Assembly (NCBI RefSeq): GCF_004912165.1 | Contig: NZ_STGV01000003.1 | Coordinates: 434,001 to 498,000 of the forward strand | Length of the DNA stretch: 64,000 nucleotides | Reading direction: 5' to 3' | Source of the DNA: Peteryoungia ipomoeae | GTDB lineage: Bacteria > Pseudomonadota > Alphaproteobacteria > Rhizobiales > Rhizobiaceae | Part shown: positions 60,921 to 64,000 of the stretch, piece by piece | Numbering within the stretch: position 1 is the first letter of the stretch | Layout: each line of letters begins with the position of its first letter | Program-made: the position numbers and the translations under genes | Notes under the pieces: model-generated | Database searches by the model: none | The model's input: only the letters and a program-made list of their open reading frames with translations | What the model was told of the DNA's origin: nothing

Positions 60921-63437
60921 TCAGGCAGCCTGCTGCTCGGCTACGACCTCTCCTAGGCGCGCCTTTCGCCGGCTCCGCCAGTCTCCGAGGAAGAGCAGGA
61001 TCGGCGCTGCGATAAAGACCGACGACGATGCGGCGATGAAAATGCCGAACACCATGGGTACGGCAAAGCTTTCGACCGCGCTGCCGCCCCAGATCGCCAT
61101 AGGCAGCATGGCGAGGAACGCCGTCGCCGACGTATAGAGGCTTCGGGCCAGCGTCTCGTTGATCGAGAGGTTGATCAGATCGCGGAACGGCATCGATTTG
61201 TAGAGACGCATGTTTTCGCGCATCCGGTCATAGACCACGACCTTGTCATTGACCGAGTAGCCGACCAGGGTGAGCAAGGCGGCAATCGCGGTCAGGTTGA
61301 AGTCCAATCCGGTCAACGCAAAGAAGCCGATCGTTTTCGTCACGTCGAGGATCAGGGTGGCAATCGCGCCGACGGCAAAGGGCCAGTCGAACCGCACCCA
61401 GATGTAAGCGAGCATGGCGAGCGATGCGAGGATGACCGACGTCAGACCTGCTGTCGCCAGTTCACCACTGACCTTGGGGCCAACCACTTCCGTGCGTTCG
61501 ATCTTGGCCGAGGGATCGATCGTCTGGATTGTCTGGCGGACCTTGGTCACCGCATCCGTCTGGGCCTGCTCTCCACCCGGCTGCCGCTCAAGCCGCAGCA
61601 TGACGTGATTGCTGTCCCCAAACTCCTGCAAGGCAACTTCGCCGAGATTGAGGCCCTCAATGCCGGAGCGGAGACCAGCAAGATCGGCAGGTCCGCCCGT
61701 CGACAGTTCGAGCTGGATACCGCCCTTGAAATCGACGCCGTAGTTGAGGCCGGGTGTGATGAACAGAATGATCGACGAGATCGACAGGAAGGCAGAAACG
61801 CCGATGCCGAAGAGCCTTGCCTTCATGAAGTCGATCTTGGTGCCGTCCTTGATCAACCGGAAAGGCAGCAAAGGCTTGATTGCGATCGTCTTCAGCTTGT
61901 AGCGACGGGCAATCGCGACCATCGCGACACGCACGACCGAGACCGCCGTGAACATGGAGATCGCGATGCCGAGGCCCATGGTCACGGCGAAGCCGCGCAC
62001 CGGGCCGGAGCCGAACCAGAAGAGCAGCACGGTTGCAATGAGGGCCGTGACGTTGCTGTCGATGATCGTCGAATAGGCCTTGGCAAAGCCGTGGTCGATA
62101 GCCGCAAAGGCCCCTCGCCCCTTGCCGACCTCCTCGCGAATGCGCTCGTTGATGAGGACATTCGCGTCGACCGCAAGGCCGATGCCGAGCACGATGCCGG
62201 CGATGCCGGGCAAGGTGAGCGTTGCGCCGACAATCGTCAGGCCGGCAAACGTCAGAATGACGTTCAATGTCAGCGCCAGGACGGCAAGCAGGCCCCAGGC
62301 GCCATAGAGCGCGACGATGAAGGCCACGACAAGACCGAAGCCGGCAAGTCCCGAGACGATACCCATTTCGATCGCATCCCCACCAAGATCGGCACCGACG
62401 GTGCGCTCTTCGATGACGGTCAGCTTGGCCGGCAAGGCGCCCGCCCTCAGAAGTGCGGCAAGCGTGTTGGCGTCCTCGACCGAGAAGCCGCCGGATATCT
62501 GTCCTGCCCCGCCGGTGATCGGCTCGCGGATGACGGGCGCGCTCAGCACCTTGTCGTCAAGCACGATGGCAAACGGACTGCCGACATTTTCACGCGTGAT
62601 ACGGGCAAAGCGGTCCGAACCCACGCCGTCGAAGCGGAAGGAAACCACCGGCTCGCCACCTTGCTGATCGAACTGCACACGCGCATCGATCAGCCGGTCA
62701 CCGGCAAGCAGCACCGTCGTCTGTACCGGGTAGGGTCGGCCATCGTCGTCTTCCATTGTCTTGACGCCCGCGGCGCCGGTCTCGCCAAGGAGATGAAAGC
62801 TCATCTTCGCGGTCGTGCCGAGCAATGCGCGCAGCCGCGATGGATCCTGCTCGCCCGGCAACTGGACCAGAACACGATCGGCACCGACACGCTGGATGGT
62901 CGGCTCGGCGACACCGACCTGGTCGACGCGCTGGCGAATGACTTCGAGGCTCTGTTCGACGGCATGGCTCATCCGCGCAGTAATGCCCTGATCGGTCGGA
63001 GCCATACGCAATGTATTTGCGCCGGTTGTCGTGATGGTCAGTTCCGGCGTACCTGCTCCGGCCAGAGTGACGGTCGGATTGTTGAGAACGGCCAGCGCTT
63101 GCGTGGCGGCAGGCACCTGTGTCGGATCGGCGAGCGTGATGACAACGGCGTCCCCGTCGCGACGGATGCTGCGGCTCTGGATCCGCCCCTCGACAAGCGT
63201 CGAGCGCGCCTCCTGGGTGAGGCTTTGAAGCCATTCGTCCACCAGTGCTGCGCGATCCACCTCAAGGACAAGATGAGAGCCACCACGCAGATCGAGACCA
63301 AGCGCCACGCGTTGATGCGGCACCCAGGATGGCAGACGTGACAGTGTTGTGTCGGGCAGCACATTCGGCAACGCGATGAGCAGACCGAGAACGATGACGA
63401 GCATATAGCCCATCACCTTCGAGAGTGAGTTTTTCAT
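60921..63437 (-). CDS. secDF: Protein translocase subunits SecD and SecF, fused
   Basis: 838 residues. The SecD half begins after a membrane segment with GLDLRGGSHLVLEVD and contains DKVLSAPVIREPITGG and VGADLGGDAIEMG before its membrane bundle (IVLGIGLAVDANVLINERIREE). The SecF half starts near MKARLFGIG and has GVDFKGGIQLEL, EVVGPKVSGELA and VGYSVNDKVVVYDRMREN. The two are separate genes in E. coli; the fusion is common in alphaproteobacteria. It uses proton motive force to aid late export through SecYEG. Single gene, with a hypothetical membrane-protein gene upstream. Confidence 0.95.
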   Translation of the reverse strand: MKNSLSKVMGYMLVIVLGLLIALPNVLPDTTLSRLPSWVPHQRVALGLDLRGGSHLVLEVDRAALVDEWLQSLTQEARSTLVEGRIQSRSIRRDGDAVVITLADPTQVPAATQALAVLNNPTVTLAGAGTPELTITTTGANTLRMAPTDQGITARMSHAVEQSLEVIRQRVDQVGVAEPTIQRVGADRVLVQLPGEQDPSRLRALLGTTAKMSFHLLGETGAAGVKTMEDDDGRPYPVQTTVLLAGDRLIDARVQFDQQGGEPVVSFRFDGVGSDRFARITRENVGSPFAIVLDDKVLSAPVIREPITGGAGQISGGFSVEDANTLAALLRAGALPAKLTVIEERTVGADLGGDAIEMGIVSGLAGFGLVVAFIVALYGAWGLLAVLALTLNVILTFAGLTIVGATLTLPGIAGIVLGIGLAVDANVLINERIREEVGKGRGAFAAIDHGFAKAYSTIIDSNVTALIATVLLFWFGSGPVRGFAVTMGLGIAISMFTAVSVVRVAMVAIARRYKLKTIAIKPLLPFRLIKDGTKIDFMKARLFGIGVSAFLSISSIILFITPGLNYGVDFKGGIQLELSTGGPADLAGLRSGIEGLNLGEVALQEFGDSNHVMLRLERQPGGEQAQTDAVTKVRQTIQTIDPSAKIERTEVVGPKVSGELATAGLTSVILASLAMLAYIWVRFDWPFAVGAIATLILDVTKTIGFFALTGLDFNLTAIAALLTLVGYSVNDKVVVYDRMRENMRLYKSMPFRDLINLSINETLARSLYTSATAFLAMLPMAIWGGSAVESFAVPMVFGIFIAASSSVFIAAPILLFLGDWRSRRKARLGEVVAEQQAA

Positions 63438-63521
63438 TATTGATCCAGCAAGTTGCGACCGCAGCTCCGGCGAGCGGCGGCGCAGACGGGTCGAGCCATC
63501 GGAGCGATGGCGGCGAAACTG

Positions 63522-63926
63522 TCAGGCGATGTGCTGGATCATCGGGGGTGCGCGCGACCAATAAGGGAGCGGCAGAGGCTCGGAGCTGCGGTCCTTGCCA
63601 AAGCTCTGCAGGAGATCGCCGTGGCGACATATCCGCAAGGTCTCGATTTCGGAGGAGATGCAACCATCCCCGGACCCCGAATGGCTGAGCTTGGGGCGCG
63701 AGGATTGCTCGGAGGCTGTGAGGAAACGCGTGTCACCGACTGCCCTGACCGCCAGTTGCCCGCTGTCCGAACGCGACATGGCGCCGAGGTTCGACAAACC
63801 CGGATTGTAACGGCCAGACGCATCCGCGCCCAAAATCAGAAGCAAGGACGCAAAGAGGCTTGCGATGGCGGCCAGGACGTGCCGGCGCTGTCGCGGTATA
63901 TCTTGCCTCAAATCTCTTTCGTCCAT
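63522..63926 (-). CDS. Hypothetical membrane-anchored or exported protein
   Basis: 134 residues from ATG 63926, chosen because GGAAGGA stands a suitable distance ahead; an ATG 6 bp upstream is inside that site. The N-terminus is charged (MDERDLRQDIPRQRRH) followed by one hydrophobic segment (VLAAIASLFASLLLILG), so it is anchored or exported. The rest (YNPGLSNLGAMSRSDSG, then ETLRICRHGDLLQSFG) is polar and I do not recognise it. It runs in the same direction as secDF with an 84-bp gap. Coding status is probable, not certain. Confidence 0.5.
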   Translation of the reverse strand: MDERDLRQDIPRQRRHVLAAIASLFASLLLILGADASGRYNPGLSNLGAMSRSDSGQLAVRAVGDTRFLTASEQSSRPKLSHSGSGDGCISSEIETLRICRHGDLLQSFGKDRSSEPLPLPYWSRAPPMIQHIA

Positions 63927-64000
63927 GAGCATCCTTCCGGGGGAGGATGTGGCACATCGGCAAGCTTTTTTCTACCCGGCAATCGCGCAAAGCCGCGAAT

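Overview
The window looks like chromosomal DNA of an alphaproteobacterium of the Rhizobiaceae (Agrobacterium/Rhizobium group). The evidence is the high GC content, the gene families present and several typical rhizobial arrangements: an mfpsA-mfppA pair for mannosylfructose synthesis, a pit phosphate transporter behind a PHO box, ugpBAEC, a Pha/Mrp antiporter with fused A and B subunits, DUF1127 and DUF1476 proteins, and an FMN riboswitch in front of ribB. I see no prophage, insertion sequence, CRISPR array or rRNA. The only RNA genes I can support are one tRNA-Gln and the riboswitch.

Layout. 1-1.9 kb: the end of a HicAB toxin-antitoxin pair and a DUF3422 membrane protein. 1.9-5.7 kb: a GntR/FCD regulator and lutABC for L-lactate oxidation. 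5.8-7.9 kb: mannosylfructose-phosphate synthase and phosphatase. 8-13.6 kb: Nudix hydrolase, phosphate transporter, rsmE, gshA and a DUF937 protein. 13.6-18.4 kb: a large chemoreceptor, a DUF1127 protein divergent from a LysR regulator, and a TetR regulator. 18.6-28.9 kb: patatin-like phospholipase, a small exported protein, alcohol dehydrogenase, a Tat-exported dienelactone-hydrolase-like protein, a MAPEG protein, guaB, DUF1476, an exported metallo-beta-lactamase-fold hydrolase, rlmE and a Ppx/GppA phosphatase with a long basic N-terminal extension. tRNA-Gln(CTG) follows at 29.2 kb.

The most interesting region is 29.6-39.3 kb. It is a divergent sugar/polyol catabolic cluster: SDR dehydrogenase, SorC-type regulator, FGGY kinase and two-subunit transketolase on the minus strand; a ribose-type ABC transporter and a second SDR on the plus strand. 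Three related TGAAT-N4-ATWCW sites, one a perfect 20-bp palindrome, lie in the divergent promoter region and in front of the regulator, so the cluster is probably one regulon. Its substrate is not known from sequence; a polyol giving a ketose that is phosphorylated and cleaved by transketolase fits best.

The region 40.7-54.4 kb appears devoted to phosphorylated compounds. It holds the ugpBAEC glycerol-3-phosphate importer, an inositol-monophosphatase-family enzyme, and an AfuABC-type importer with one fused permease and two paralogous binding proteins, divergent from a two-component system. The AfuA-like binding proteins suggest sugar-phosphate rather than iron uptake. 54.5-60.5 kb carries phaAB-C-D-E-F-G (monovalent cation/proton antiporter), with a small XRE regulator divergent from it behind a repeated operator-like sequence. 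60.9-63.9 kb has a fused SecDF and an upstream hypothetical membrane protein.

All functional names rest on recognising motifs and overall sequence by eye. No database search was run.
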